64,000 nt of DNA from Chamaecyparis obtusa (Eukaryota; Streptophyta; Pinopsida; Cupressales; Cupressaceae): contig BSBK01001534.1 in NCBI GenBank assembly GCA_027943335.1, forward strand, positions 2,937,501-3,001,500, read 5' to 3'. The notes beneath the pieces are model-generated. The model was given only the letters and a program-made list of their open reading frames with translations. It was not told the origin of the DNA and did not search any database. Position numbers and translations under genes: made by a program. Below are positions 37,101 through 47,492 of this stretch, one piece after another (positions within the stretch are counted from its first letter, which is position 1; the number at the start of each line of letters is the position of its first letter).

Positions 37101-37222
37101 GGAAGGTTCTTGGACAAAGAATTGCCCTCATTAGCCTATCGTATCATGCTACAGTTGTCAGTGCGTCATTGGCTCATGAGGAGTGGAAGCAGGCACGTGC
37201 ACCCGAGTCATCACAGAGTTGA
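34107..37222 (+). pseudogene. Decayed reading frame of about 1,040 codons, family unknown
   Basis: It opens at ATG 34107 and runs in one frame to about 34860, then shifts once and stays in a single frame to the TGA at 37222. Stops interrupt it at about 34215, 34521, 34524, 34665, 34713, 34895, 35222, 35384, 35423, 35519 and 35810. Between them the sequence stays protein-like (for example EPFKLPRYAFDNLIIAEVA near 35080). The last 444 codons (35888-37222) are uninterrupted: charged, helix-rich and probably coiled-coil, with no enzyme motif that I recognise. No signal peptide or membrane segment is evident. The frame lies antisense to the split gypsy element. It may be an accessory frame of a retroelement or a decayed host gene; I cannot decide. 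The observed frame and its decay are firm, the identity is not. Confidence 0.6.
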
Positions 37223-37960
37223 ATCTAAAGCATCCAGCTCAGCTGAGATTGGTGGTCCTACTCCACACTTTATGGGTCGTTGTTTTTCAGTTTTCCAGTT
37301 TACTATTTTTAGCATTTTCTAGTTATCTTAAATAGTTGGTTTCTGAAACTCGGGGAGTTTCAAAGACTTTAATATTTTTGATAATTGTAATTAATGGCTA
37401 TATAGAGCTAGGAAGAAATGATTGAAAGGGATGTTAGTTAGTTTATTTACGCTTAAGTAATAGCATAGTTGAAGTTTTAGTATTTTTTGTAAGGACTTGA
37501 ATTAAGTTTTTCCATATCAGGGAATGAAAGAAACTTATCAGTATAGATCTATTGGTTTATATTTTTGAGTGGATCTCTGTTGGGGTATTCTACATTGAAT
37601 GGAATTTCTTGATTGAATGTCTATGTTTTTCTTTGAATCTAAATTTAAAGTTGTGTTTTAGATTGGTGTAGTGTTTATTCACTGGAGTCTGTGAGCTTCA
37701 GGTTTATTAGCTGTTATCATTGCACAATAATTATATCATATTGATGGGAATTACTGTTTCAACCTTACCAACTTTCTAGTCAAAAGTTTGATATTTGCAT
37801 AAATGCATTATTCTTTTGCATAAATATTCATTGAAAATATTCTTGGGAGCTGTACCATAATTCAGAGGATTAAACACCTAAGTTTAATCCATTTGTTAGT
37901 AAAGGGTTAATGTTTCATAGTGGGCAATAGAGCATTAGAAATAAATTCTGAAAGAGACAA
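37223..37960 (+). other. 3' flank of the unknown frame
   Basis: No coding is seen. A perfect 9-bp-stem hairpin (GGATTAAAC-ACCTAA-GTTTAATCC, 37867-37890) lies about 70 bp before recognisable gypsy gag sequence resumes near 37963, the right end of the insert. Confidence 0.5.
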
Positions 37961-37962
37961 AT

Positions 37963-39881
37963 TCATTTACTAACAGGTTGACAACATTTAGCCTTGGTAA
38001 ACTCATCATTATATTTTACAATAGTAGGAGGGTCAACAACATTGGTGAAATATGGCAAGGAATTGGTAGACTCAATGGTATTGGTAGAAAGTGAAGATAA
38101 GGGATCAAAATAGATTTGCAAATTTTGGTTGGAAGGGGCAATGGATTTATTTCCTTGATCAATAATGCCCTCAACAAATATAGCATTAGAATCAATAAGG
38201 TCTTGGACAATAGTCTTCAAATGGAAATATTTCTCATTATCATGACCAAGTTGACGATTGTATTGACAAAAAGCTTTGGGATCAAAGGATTTGGAATGTT
38301 TTTTTGAAGGATCAATTGATTTAATGGAAGTGTTAAAACATTATCATTAATCAACTTCTACATCACATTATGAAAAGATTCAAAAAGAGGTGTAAACTTA
38401 TGAGAAGGTTTAAAAATAGATGACAACAAGTTGTACCTTAGGATACTACTACCACTTGCACATCAATGTTGTTTGATGAATTATTGATCTTAATGAAGCC
38501 TTTAGGTTTTTAAAACTTTTGGAATGGTTGGGATGCAACATCACTATTATCAAATTGACTCACTTAAAGCTAACAATTATGAAGCACTACACATAATTGA
38601 GTAAAGGAAGATAATTTAGAAAGCAAAATCTTATCTTTAATGTCTTTTTGTAAATTAGAAATAAAAATTATGTTGCACATCAATATCAGGCACGTGATAA
38701 GAAATTTGAGCATGAAAATATTTAAATCGACCAATGAAATTAGTCACTCTTTCTTTAACACCTTGTTTAAAATACATTAAATTAACCAAAGAAGTCTTAG
38801 AACCAATATAGTTTTGAAATTTTTGAATGAAAGCATTACCAAGGTTTTGAAATGAAACAATAGAATAAGGAGCTAAAGAACAATACCATTGTAAGGCCTT
38901 ATCTCTAAATGTTCTTGTAAACAATTTAGCCACAATTTTATGATCATGAGAGAAGTTACTATACAATGTTTGAAATATTTTCACATGATTCGAGGAATCA
39001 CCTTTTTCTAGTATAAGTCTTTAAATGAGATATTTCCATGTATTGAGGGACAGCAACTCAAATGATGTCCAAGGACAAAGGGCTATCAATGCTACAAGTG
39101 GAAATATTAAAATTGGATTGATTCATTGAGGCAATTTGTTGTTGCAAGGATGACACAGTTTAAGCAAGACTATTGATAGTAAATTTGGTGAAAATATTGG
39201 TATATGGGACATGTGAAAGGCTTGGAACATTATGAGAAATGGAAGGAATATTTGAGTATAAAAATGACACATTGTTGTAAGTAGGAATGGATGATGGTTG
39301 GGAGACACATGGAACACTTGAAGGAGGAATGATAGAATTGGAAATAATTCCAATACTAATATGTGTAGGATTAATGTTTAAAAACAAAGGTATTTATGAG
39401 AGGTGGAGCATATGTACAAACACTAGGTAATGAGGTAGGAATAAGAATGGAAGTCTCAACACTAGTGAGAGGCTGAGTTAAACCAAGGTATTGAGAACAT
39501 TATTTAACATGTTTAACATTGCTATCAATAAGATGGGAAATAGTACACAATTAATCAACATCATTCTCATCGTTGTGAATCAACTTCCTCAAACCTTCTA
39601 CTAAGGGAATGACTTCCGTATTAGAATTTTCTTGTATTAACCATTGCTCAAAATTTTCAAAAATCATGGGAAAGTTTTTACACTTGGGTAGGGGACACCA
39701 TTAAGGTTTCATCTTCATCACGAGAAGAGTGGGAAGATGGATTCTCAATGTCATTAGTAAGCATGTTTGTTTCATCAACATTTCTAGGAAATAAAGAAGA
39801 CTCAAGATCAAAAGAACCCATAATTCTATGACTTCTCCTAACTAGAATGTTATAGGTAGGATTGAATGTTTTGACACTCAT
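37963..39881 (-). pseudogene. Ty3/gypsy gag remnant
   Basis: On the minus strand an ATG at 39881 starts a Gag-like N terminus (MSVKTFNPTYN...). Frameshifts and stops follow to about 39000. 38984-38655 is open and encodes the retrotransposon Gag core (TRTFRDKALQWYCSL, FIQKFQNYIG, LMYFKQG, VTNFIGRF). About 38290-38190 encodes a knuckle-like motif followed by LKTIVQDLIDSNAI, parallel to the knuckle and IIQDLIDQG of the Tat element at 55.7 kb. Sequence similarity is lost at 37963, where the foreign insert begins. Gag would form the virus-like particle; this copy cannot. Confidence 0.8.
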
Positions 39882-40070
39882 GCAAAAGGAAATGAAAGGG
39901 ATATATGTTTAAAAATTTCAAGTAGAAAATTTCAAATAAATATGCAAACACACATTAAATTTATGCAACATAAATATAATTAAGAGACATAATTGTACAT
40001 GAAACCTAATGAATGACACATCCAACCATAAAAAAAGATCTAAATACAAAAATTAGATTGGAAACATTAT

Positions 40071-40085
40071 GATTCGGGTTCACCA
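40071..40085 (-). other. Primer-binding site of the minus-strand gypsy element
   Basis: On the minus strand TGGTGAACCCGAATC starts three bases after the LTR end (TGTACA|TTT). Its complement reads TCGGGTTCACCA, the form of a tRNA 3' end with CCA. Spacing and position directly upstream of gag support it. Confidence 0.7.
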
Positions 40086-40088
40086 AAA

Positions 40089-41626
40089 TGTACAATAACA
40101 AAAATATGCTTAATGGTTGGGAAAACAACAAGGGGTTCTAAAATGGTTCCCTAATGCAACACCTAACCAATTCTTTATTACAAAATCAAAAGGAAGATAA
40201 CCCACTAGGCCCAAGTAGGACTTAAGCACTAGGCGAGTGCAACGATCCTTCATTTTTTTATGGAATGTGAGAATTGATTAAGGAAACATGATTGAATATA
40301 TGCAAGATATAAGACAAAATAGGCAAAAATGACAAGTAGTAGAATATACAATTTGATAGAAAACAAAAAAAATCCATACAGGTATCAAAACCAAAAATTA
40401 GATAACACCATTGACCTATGATTTTAGTTTGATTTTTTTTGGTAGGGAAGAAAATGCCTAGGGCATCTTATTCTAGGAAGAGTACACCTAGGGTGTCCTA
40501 TTCCTAGGAAGAGGGTGCTTGGGGCATCATCTTCCCATTACTCTTGATTGAACTCAGTTGCAAATTGTTCGTCAGGTCCTATATTTTCCAGATATGAAAT
40601 GATGCAAATGCCAGCTATTCTTGCACCCAGAAAATTGGGGAAAATTTTGGGTAGAAAGGGGTTTGCCTTAGTCAAAACCAAGGTTGAGGAATAAACCTTG
40701 AAATAGAAATGAAATTATATGAAAGGGAATCATGTAAATGTAAAGTAAATATAAGATCTACTTTATAAATGTGTATACCTCCATAAACTGTTATTGAGAT
40801 CATGATGTCTATGAATATTTTCAAGTATGTTTCTTGAATGTAGTTGTATGTTTAATTTGAATCTTGGAATGTAAAGAAGAATCAAGGATGTCATTTACAA
40901 ATGCATAGATTTGTGATTAATTCTTAAATATCTTCAATGTTGTTATTCTTGATAAACTCTTGCCTTGAAGAATAAATGGATGAATGAATGGACAAAGAAT
41001 ATTCTTTCTTGTTTGAGGTCTCCTCTACTTGGTCATCATGGGAGAGAAGCTTGCTATAATGGAGAATATTTCATTGAAAATATTTTATAATGCTTGATGA
41101 ATGCTTGGATGTGAATCTGTTGGATAGCACTTAAAATCCAACTTTTCATATGTCCAAATGAGGAGAGATAGGTTGCTTTTATACCTATCAGAACTTTTCA
41201 AAGATCAAAACTTGAAGGAGCCTGACAAGAATCTAAAAATCCCGCTAAACCAATGATGAGGGTCTTCGAGTCAAATTTTGGGGAAAAAGTAGGGGAAGAG
41301 GTTAACCTGGGTGTCCTCTTCTTGCTAAAAGAGGATAAAATTGAATTTGGAAGTCAAGAATATGGAAAGAAAAATAGAAATGTAAGTTGTGTGGGGCTAT
41401 ATCAAGCATAACAAACATCAAATCTTGAGAACACCAAAATGGGGCCTAATTGAGTATGTAATTACTGGTGCTAACAATCAAGGATGGTGCAAAATTAAAT
41501 TAGAAGTCTTCTTAAAAATAAGTAAATATTTATAGTTAAGTATGATTTAGGACAATATAAATTGTAATATTATTCCATAAATAGGTCTCATAACCTATGT
41601 ATGTCACATGAACAATATCCCCAACA
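40089..41626 (-). mobile_element. 5' LTR of the minus-strand gypsy element, 1,538 bp
   Basis: On the minus strand it begins TGTTGGGGATATTG (at 41626) and ends ATTGTACA (at 40089), and is followed by the primer-binding site and gag. The partner 3' LTR is not in the window, because the element is truncated near 32700. No coding is seen inside; positions 40440-40530 hold a short internal repeat (CTAGGGCATC/CTAGGGTGTCC units). Confidence 0.75.
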
Positions 41627-41850
41627 ATACTATCATATCATAAGGCAACCCACTTTAGTATAAAGAAAACAACTAAGAAAGGTAGTTGTTCTCACTTTTG
41701 ACAATCCTCCCAAAATAGATAAAATTCAACTCACTAGACTATTGGATGTTTTACCTTAGATAAGTGGTAGATGAAAAGTACTCATATAATAGAATTATGT
41801 CTTGTGGAAACTTCATAGTATTGGAGGTGAGAGTTAATTGTTAAGTCTTA

Positions 41851-42145
41851 CAATCAACCCGAGTGGTTATTTTTACCGTGAATGTTCAATCTATGAATTT
41901 GTTATGGGAGGGGTTTATTAACTAATCTAATGAAGAAAAGGTTGATCAACTTTATTTTTCAACTAGGGAGAGTGTTTGGATAAGTTATATTCTACTTACA
42001 ATCAACCAGAGTGGTTATTTTTATCATGAATGTTCAATCTATGAATTTGTTATGGGAGGGATTTATTAACTAATCTAATGAAAAAAAGGTTAGTCAACTT
42101 TAGTTTTCAACTAGGGAGAGTGTTTGGATAAGTTATATTCTACCC
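41851..42145 (+). repeat. 148-bp tandem duplication
   Basis: Units start CAATCAACC at 41851 and 41999 and end AAGTTATATTCTACc. They differ at about ten positions. The pair lies just upstream of the gypsy pol fragment. Confidence 0.9.
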
Positions 42146-42156
42146 CTAAATAAATT

Positions 42157-43597
42157 TTGAGTTCAACCATTGTTGAACTCAAACCTATAGACTATGCTGA
42201 CTGGATCTCAAATTTGGTACTAGTGGCAAAAGCAAGTGGCACCATAAGAATTTGCACTGACTTTCAAGACTTTAATTTGGCATGTCCAAAGGATGAATTT
42301 CCCTTACCTATTATTGACATAATAGTAGATCTCACTTCTACATATAAGATACTATCACTAATGGATGACTTCTCTGGATACAACCAGATTAAAATTGCAC
42401 CTGAAGATCAACACAAAACAACTTTCACTTGTGCCTGGGGCACCTATTATTGGTGGTTCATGCTATTTGGGCTAAAGAATGTTAGAGCTACATATCAAAG
42501 GGCAATAATGACTATCTTTCATGACATGATGCACATTTCCATGAAATATTATGTCGATGACATATTGGCAAAGTCCCTAGAGGGAAATCTGTACTTATCA
42601 GTATTAGCCCCAATATTTGATAGAATTGAAGATCATAAAGTCCAGCTAAACCCAAAGAAATGTGTCTTTGGAGTCACATCAATAAATTTGTTGGGATTTA
42701 TTGTCTCCCCGAGAGGAATAGAGATCGACCATGAAAAGGTCCAAGATATACTTGCAATGCCTACCCCAACAACTCTAAAGAAATTGAGAAGTTTGTAGGG
42801 CATGCTATAATCAATGAGAAGGCTTATATCACAACTGGAAAACAAGTGCCACCCATGACAACACCTATTGAGTAAGTACATAAAGTTTGAATGGAAAAAT
42901 AATGTCAATAATCCTTCCAAATACTAAAGGACTACCTATTATCAACACCAGTCTTAGTAGCACTCACACCAGATCAACCCTTATTATTGTACATTTTGGA
43001 AACAAAACATTACTAAGGGCATTATTGGTACAAAATGACTCAAAAGAAAAAGAAATGACCATATACTATATCATTCAAATGCTTGTAGCTTACGAACGAA
43101 ACTACACTGCTATTGAAAGAGCATGTTTGGATGTAGTTTTTGCCTCACAAAATCTCAAACATTATATGTTGAGCCACAAGATGATCCTCATTTCCAAGAT
43201 CGATCCATTGAAATATCTAGTAGGAAAAGAAACACTAATAGGTCACCTTTCCAAATGAGTCATGATACTAAGTGAGTTTTACATAGACTATGTTGATAGA
43301 AAAATAATCAAAGGCCGAGTAATTGTAGACCAACCAGCAGATGCACCTCTACCTTATACTCATCTGATGTTGATAGAATTCCCTGATGAAGGGATATTTT
43401 CTATAGAAGAACTAAAATAATGAAAGTTATATTTTGATGGCTCCCATACACAAAAAGGATTAGGATCCAACATAGTCTTTATAGCTCCTCAAGGAGATTC
43501 TATTCCTAGATCTTACAAGCTAAGGTTTGATTGTACCAACAACATGGCCGAATATGAAGCATTGATCATAGGAATTAAAATAGTTGTTCAGTGGAAT
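42157..43597 (+). pseudogene. Ty3/gypsy pol fragment (RT, RNase H, second RNase H start)
   Basis: 42157-42798 is open and encodes reverse transcriptase close to that of the Tat element at 58.7 kb: YADWISNLV, ICTDFQDFNLACPKDEFPLP, DDFSGYNQIKIAPEDQ, YYVDDILAKS (catalytic DD kept) and LNPKKCVFGV. After 42800 the frame is broken, but RNase H blocks remain (IYYIIQMLVAYERNY, KIDPLKYL to 43258). 43420-43597 encodes the start of the extra Tat-type RNase H (YFDGSHTQKG, NNMAEYEALI). It stops abruptly at 43598, where the LTR-like block begins. The gag, protease and integrase parts are absent. The 5' border at about 42150 carries a perfect 9-bp hairpin (42159-42180). Confidence 0.88.
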
Positions 43598-46497
43598 TGT
43601 TATAAACTAAGTTTGCACCCTTTTTTCAAGCTCTCTTAGTCTTGATAACCTAGTATAACATGGGAATCATCTCCAGGTTGTGGGACCTATGCTAACTTAG
43701 ATGAAACCTCAAGATTCTAGGCTGGTTCCTCTTGGATAATCACCTTAATTTTCTCTTCTTGACATGAAAGTAAAATCTTGAGGGAAAAGGGATAGAAGGA
43801 ATGCATGAAAGGGAAATGACTGAAAGCAAACTATCCTACTAGGTGATACACCAAAAAATGATATGGATTATAGTATACAGGATGAAATCAGTGCACGAAC
43901 TTAGGTTTAGGAGATCACAACTCATTGAATAGGTTTGCATCAATATTTCATAGAAGGGTCTGCAATAGAAAGAGGTTATTCAGGGAAAGAGAGAATTTCA
44001 CAAACAATAGCATTCCTAAGAATTTAGACATAATCTATAACCTACAAACAAACATTCACCTCTGCAACTAGGTATAGGAATGAGACAGATTGTCAGGGGC
44101 TTGAAGTATTCCCACAAGATCATTCAAATCAAATCATCCACAGGAATACACATGAATTGCAGAAAGAAAGAGGGATCAGGAACCCTAAGATATTACTGAA
44201 AACATACATATACTTAATCCATTAAGAGAAAATTTAGACAAGAAAGCATAGGGACAAAAAGAATGTCACAAAATACCTTTGCAATATCTAAACCTCAATG
44301 AAAGGTTACAAACTACAAAAGCCAGAGGACAAAAAGAATGCCTCGGATAACTCTTAAGAAAGAAAACCTCTCTTTTACAATTGTAAACTCTTGAGCTCTA
44401 AAAGCTCTAAAACTAATATATACACCTCCTTTATTGCACACAGGCAGGAGCAAAAAATCTAATTAGGGTTACATATATTTTTCATAGAATAATAGCCAAC
44501 CCTAATTTTGTCATTTCTAATCATAAATGCATCCTTGAAATATCTTGATTGATCAGACATCTGTCTCTACACATATTTCCATCGCCATAACTACCTCTGA
44601 GAAGGTCAGTCGATCCATCTACCTCCTTGCAAGTCGATCTCACCATAACTGTTTAAATCTGGTACTTCTCAGATATTTGAATTTAAAAATATAAATGGTC
44701 ACATGTAGCGCCAAGCTTTTATCCATCAGCGACTGATATTTAAACTTGATTTATCTTTAAAAAGTAGCTGTTAGATCTTTCCAATTTACCCGAGCATCGC
44801 TTCTATTCTTAATCCTAACATCTAGTGAATATGTGACTAAGGCTTTCTTTCAGTCGCTGAACAATTTTCTTAACCTCAGTCAAGTCTGGAGATCATGCGA
44901 ACATTGTATCCGTGAGGTCGCTAGATAAAATCCTAACCTTGAGTTATGTCTAGAGATCAGGCGACAAAAGACTTCGTTGAAACTCATAATCCTTTTCTTA
45001 ACTGGGGTTAAACCCTGAGAACACACAACCAAAGCAATCTCCAAGTCACTGAAAACTTTCTTTACTCTGGGTTACATCTGAAGACTAAAAACTGACCGTT
45101 GATCTCATATCCATCCTATGGCCATCGCTAAATCTCTGAACCCTTTACTTAACTCTAGCTTTGTCTAGCGATCACATGACAAGTGTTGATTTTATTGTAA
45201 TTTGACAGCAGTCGCTGAGTCTCTTATCTAGGAAAGAATATGCCATTTCTCACTAAGACTTCCCAACTGTGTAAGTCTCATGATCTCGCAACTATATAGA
45301 ATATTTGCTCTGTATTACGAGATCACGTGACCGAGCTATCAAACCTTGGGCCCACCTGCCATATGTCACTCTTTCATTTGCTTTCGACTGCTTCATCAAC
45401 TCTGACAACTGTTGACTGCTCTGAAATTGGCCCACCTTATCTTAACCGTAGGAGGTCTAGAGATTGGGTGACTATATAAAATTTCAAGTCTCGTGAACTT
45501 TTGCTAACCCTGGGTTTGATCATGAGACTCCCCAACTAAAGGAAATCTAACTCAGTTTTAACCTTTTCCTTTAATCAAGCGATCACACAACTATGCCTTC
45601 GATCTCCAAGTCTCCTAATCCTTTGGCATATTCCTTTTGTGCTAAGCGATTACCTGATTGCATAAATCTCATGATCTTGTGACTTCATAGAATATTCATT
45701 CTGCATTACGAGATCACCCGACTGAACCTTAGTCGTTGAATCATTGAATAATATTTGGAGATCTAGCAACAACACTTAAGTCTTAAGGTCGCCTGACATT
45801 CTAGAATATTCCACTTCTATTTCGAGATCACTCGACTAAGGAAAATCTCATTGTCGCTTGATGGATTGGAATATTCAATCTGCTTCACGTGACTAAGAGA
45901 CTGAGCCTATGAAGCCTGGGCCCACCAGAGACACGTGGCACCTTATGATTTGTATCATTCTTTACCTTGAGCTGACCACCTTTGATCATGATTAAATCTG
46001 GTGACCTCCTGATTGAAGAAAACTTGAAGTCTCGTGAACTTTTGGTTGACTGTAGTTAACTCTCGAGATTACCAGACTAAGGGGACCATCGCCAAGTCAC
46101 TGAATGAAAAGGGAATACGCCTTCTGATTAGGAGATCTCATGAACAAAGGAGATCGTGGGGTTGGGAGATTGAAAGGAATATTCTACTAGGCCTTAGAGA
46201 TCTCGCGACTAGCCTTAGCTTATAAAGCACACATGCAAAATGGAGACTTAAGTGGCCAAAAAAGGTAATGACAAAATAGAACAAGCCATAGGGTTTTTAG
46301 GGTTTTCTACCTCTAACGATCACATTTTCAAATTAAAAAGCTATCAGATCAGTATTGAATCAATTCACAGAGACCAGAGGAAAAGGTCGCAGACCTATAA
46401 AAATTTCTCAGGGTGTCAAAAGGATTTAAAAATGAAGACCTCTGGATGGAGCCCAGCATGTGGCCAAAATTGTATGGAACAGGAAATTCGGGTAACA
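43598..46497. mobile_element. LTR-like block, about 2.9 kb, orientation unresolved
   Basis: It starts TGTTATAAACTAAGTTTGC inside the broken gypsy pol and ends GGGTAACA at 46497, so it has TG...CA ends. Its start matches that of the solo LTR at 24413. Plus-strand reading: TTT then TGGTGATTTATG follows at 46498, placed like the primer site of the 40-kb element, and a TATAAAG box lies at 46221. Minus-strand reading: it could be the 3' LTR of the gypsy pol at 47.5-50 kb, but I see no polypurine tract before it. The flanks do not form a target duplication (GGAAT versus TTTTG), so it is not a simple solo LTR. Confidence 0.5.
44620..46220. repeat. Degenerate minisatellite built on GAGATCACnnGAC
   Basis: A short motif like GAGATCACGCGACT recurs at least fifteen times with decay (for example 45317, 45708, 45822, 46062, 46190). 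It is often paired with AGAATATTC (45295, 45685, 45795, 45860, 46165) and with AAGTCTCGTGAACTTTTG (45486, 46030). A longer unit containing GGGCCCACC (45350 and 45915) suggests nested duplication of about 570 bp. All copies lie inside the LTR-like block. Confidence 0.65.
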
Positions 46498-46767
46498 TTT
46501 TGGTGATTTATGCTGGATGTTAGCTTGCTAAACATTAGATCAGTGGCCTTTAAACAATTCATTGGGCATGGAGTCATCTTCTGAACACAAAAAATTCCTG
46601 ACAGAGAAACAGACCTGGAACTAGGTGGAACAAAAATGTGCACGAGCACTTCTTGGAAAATAGGGAAACTAACCTAGAAAACAGGGACAGAAATAAAGGA
46701 AACATATTTACAAAAATTTACAAGGAAGGATTGACCTCAATAAGGCTTCAAGTGGAATCCATTAACT
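46498..46767 (-). other. 3' end and untranslated part of the minus-strand gypsy pol
   Basis: 46767-46745 (minus strand) encodes the last conserved residues of the pol frame, whose main part lies beyond the solo LTR at 47493. The frame meets a stop shortly after. 46745-46498 is non-coding on this reading. The short frame at 46416-46649 has no recognisable motif. Confidence 0.55.
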
Positions 46768-47492
46768 TGTAAGGAAACTCAGGTGCAGAAACAACTTCCT
46801 ACGCTAATCTCTATAGGAGAGTATTGTGCAAATTCTTTTAAATCCTTACAATTTCAGATTCATTAACTACTTTAACAAAGATATTGCAACCACATACCAT
46901 ACATACAGAAAAATAGAGAATGACACAATAATATACCCTGGGGAAACCTTTCGATAAAAACCCCAGCACTCCAAAACTTGCACAATGTATTGATCAAAAC
47001 TATTACAGCTTACAATACACTTGCAATGCAAGTTCTTTCAGAAGATTTCTAAAACCCTTGAAGACAAATCACGACAACATAAAATGTTCCAACAATACAC
47101 TCGCATCATATCTCTTCGCAACCCTAAAAAAGCTTATATCATGCGCTTCACTTTTTAGGGCTACTCCCAAAGATAACCATATTAGGGTTTTACCATTCTC
47201 TGAGAAAATAGGAACCCCAAAAAAATTTTCAGGCCGATGCCCCGAACCCCATGATTGGGGAAGAGTGTACAGTACTCAAATTTATCAATTGCCACATGTC
47301 TTCACCTGTCATTGAATCTTCCTGACATAGCTCTTACGTGTCATATGAATCTGTCATAACCGTTTTAGCCATGATCTCCTTACACATAATTCAAGATGCT
47401 GACACATCAACATTATTTGCAAGAAATACAATTTTACAAAACAAATAATAAGAATAGGAATTATCCAAGGTTGAGACACCTTATTCCTAACA
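46768..47492 (-). mobile_element. Solo LTR, 725 bp, with perfect target duplication
   Basis: On the minus strand it begins TGTTAGGAATAAGG and ends CTTACA. It is flanked by identical TAACT on both sides (46763-46767 and 47493-47497). It interrupts the extreme C-terminal coding part of a gypsy pol; the conserved C-terminal residues are found immediately on its other side, which confirms both borders. Its interior carries no coding. The family is not represented by a full element in the window. Confidence 0.85.

Noticed and set aside
33290..37965. Helitron as the nature of the insert
   Set aside because: The hairpin near the right end is about 70 bp from the border. I could not find a CTRR end or an A/T target site at the borders.
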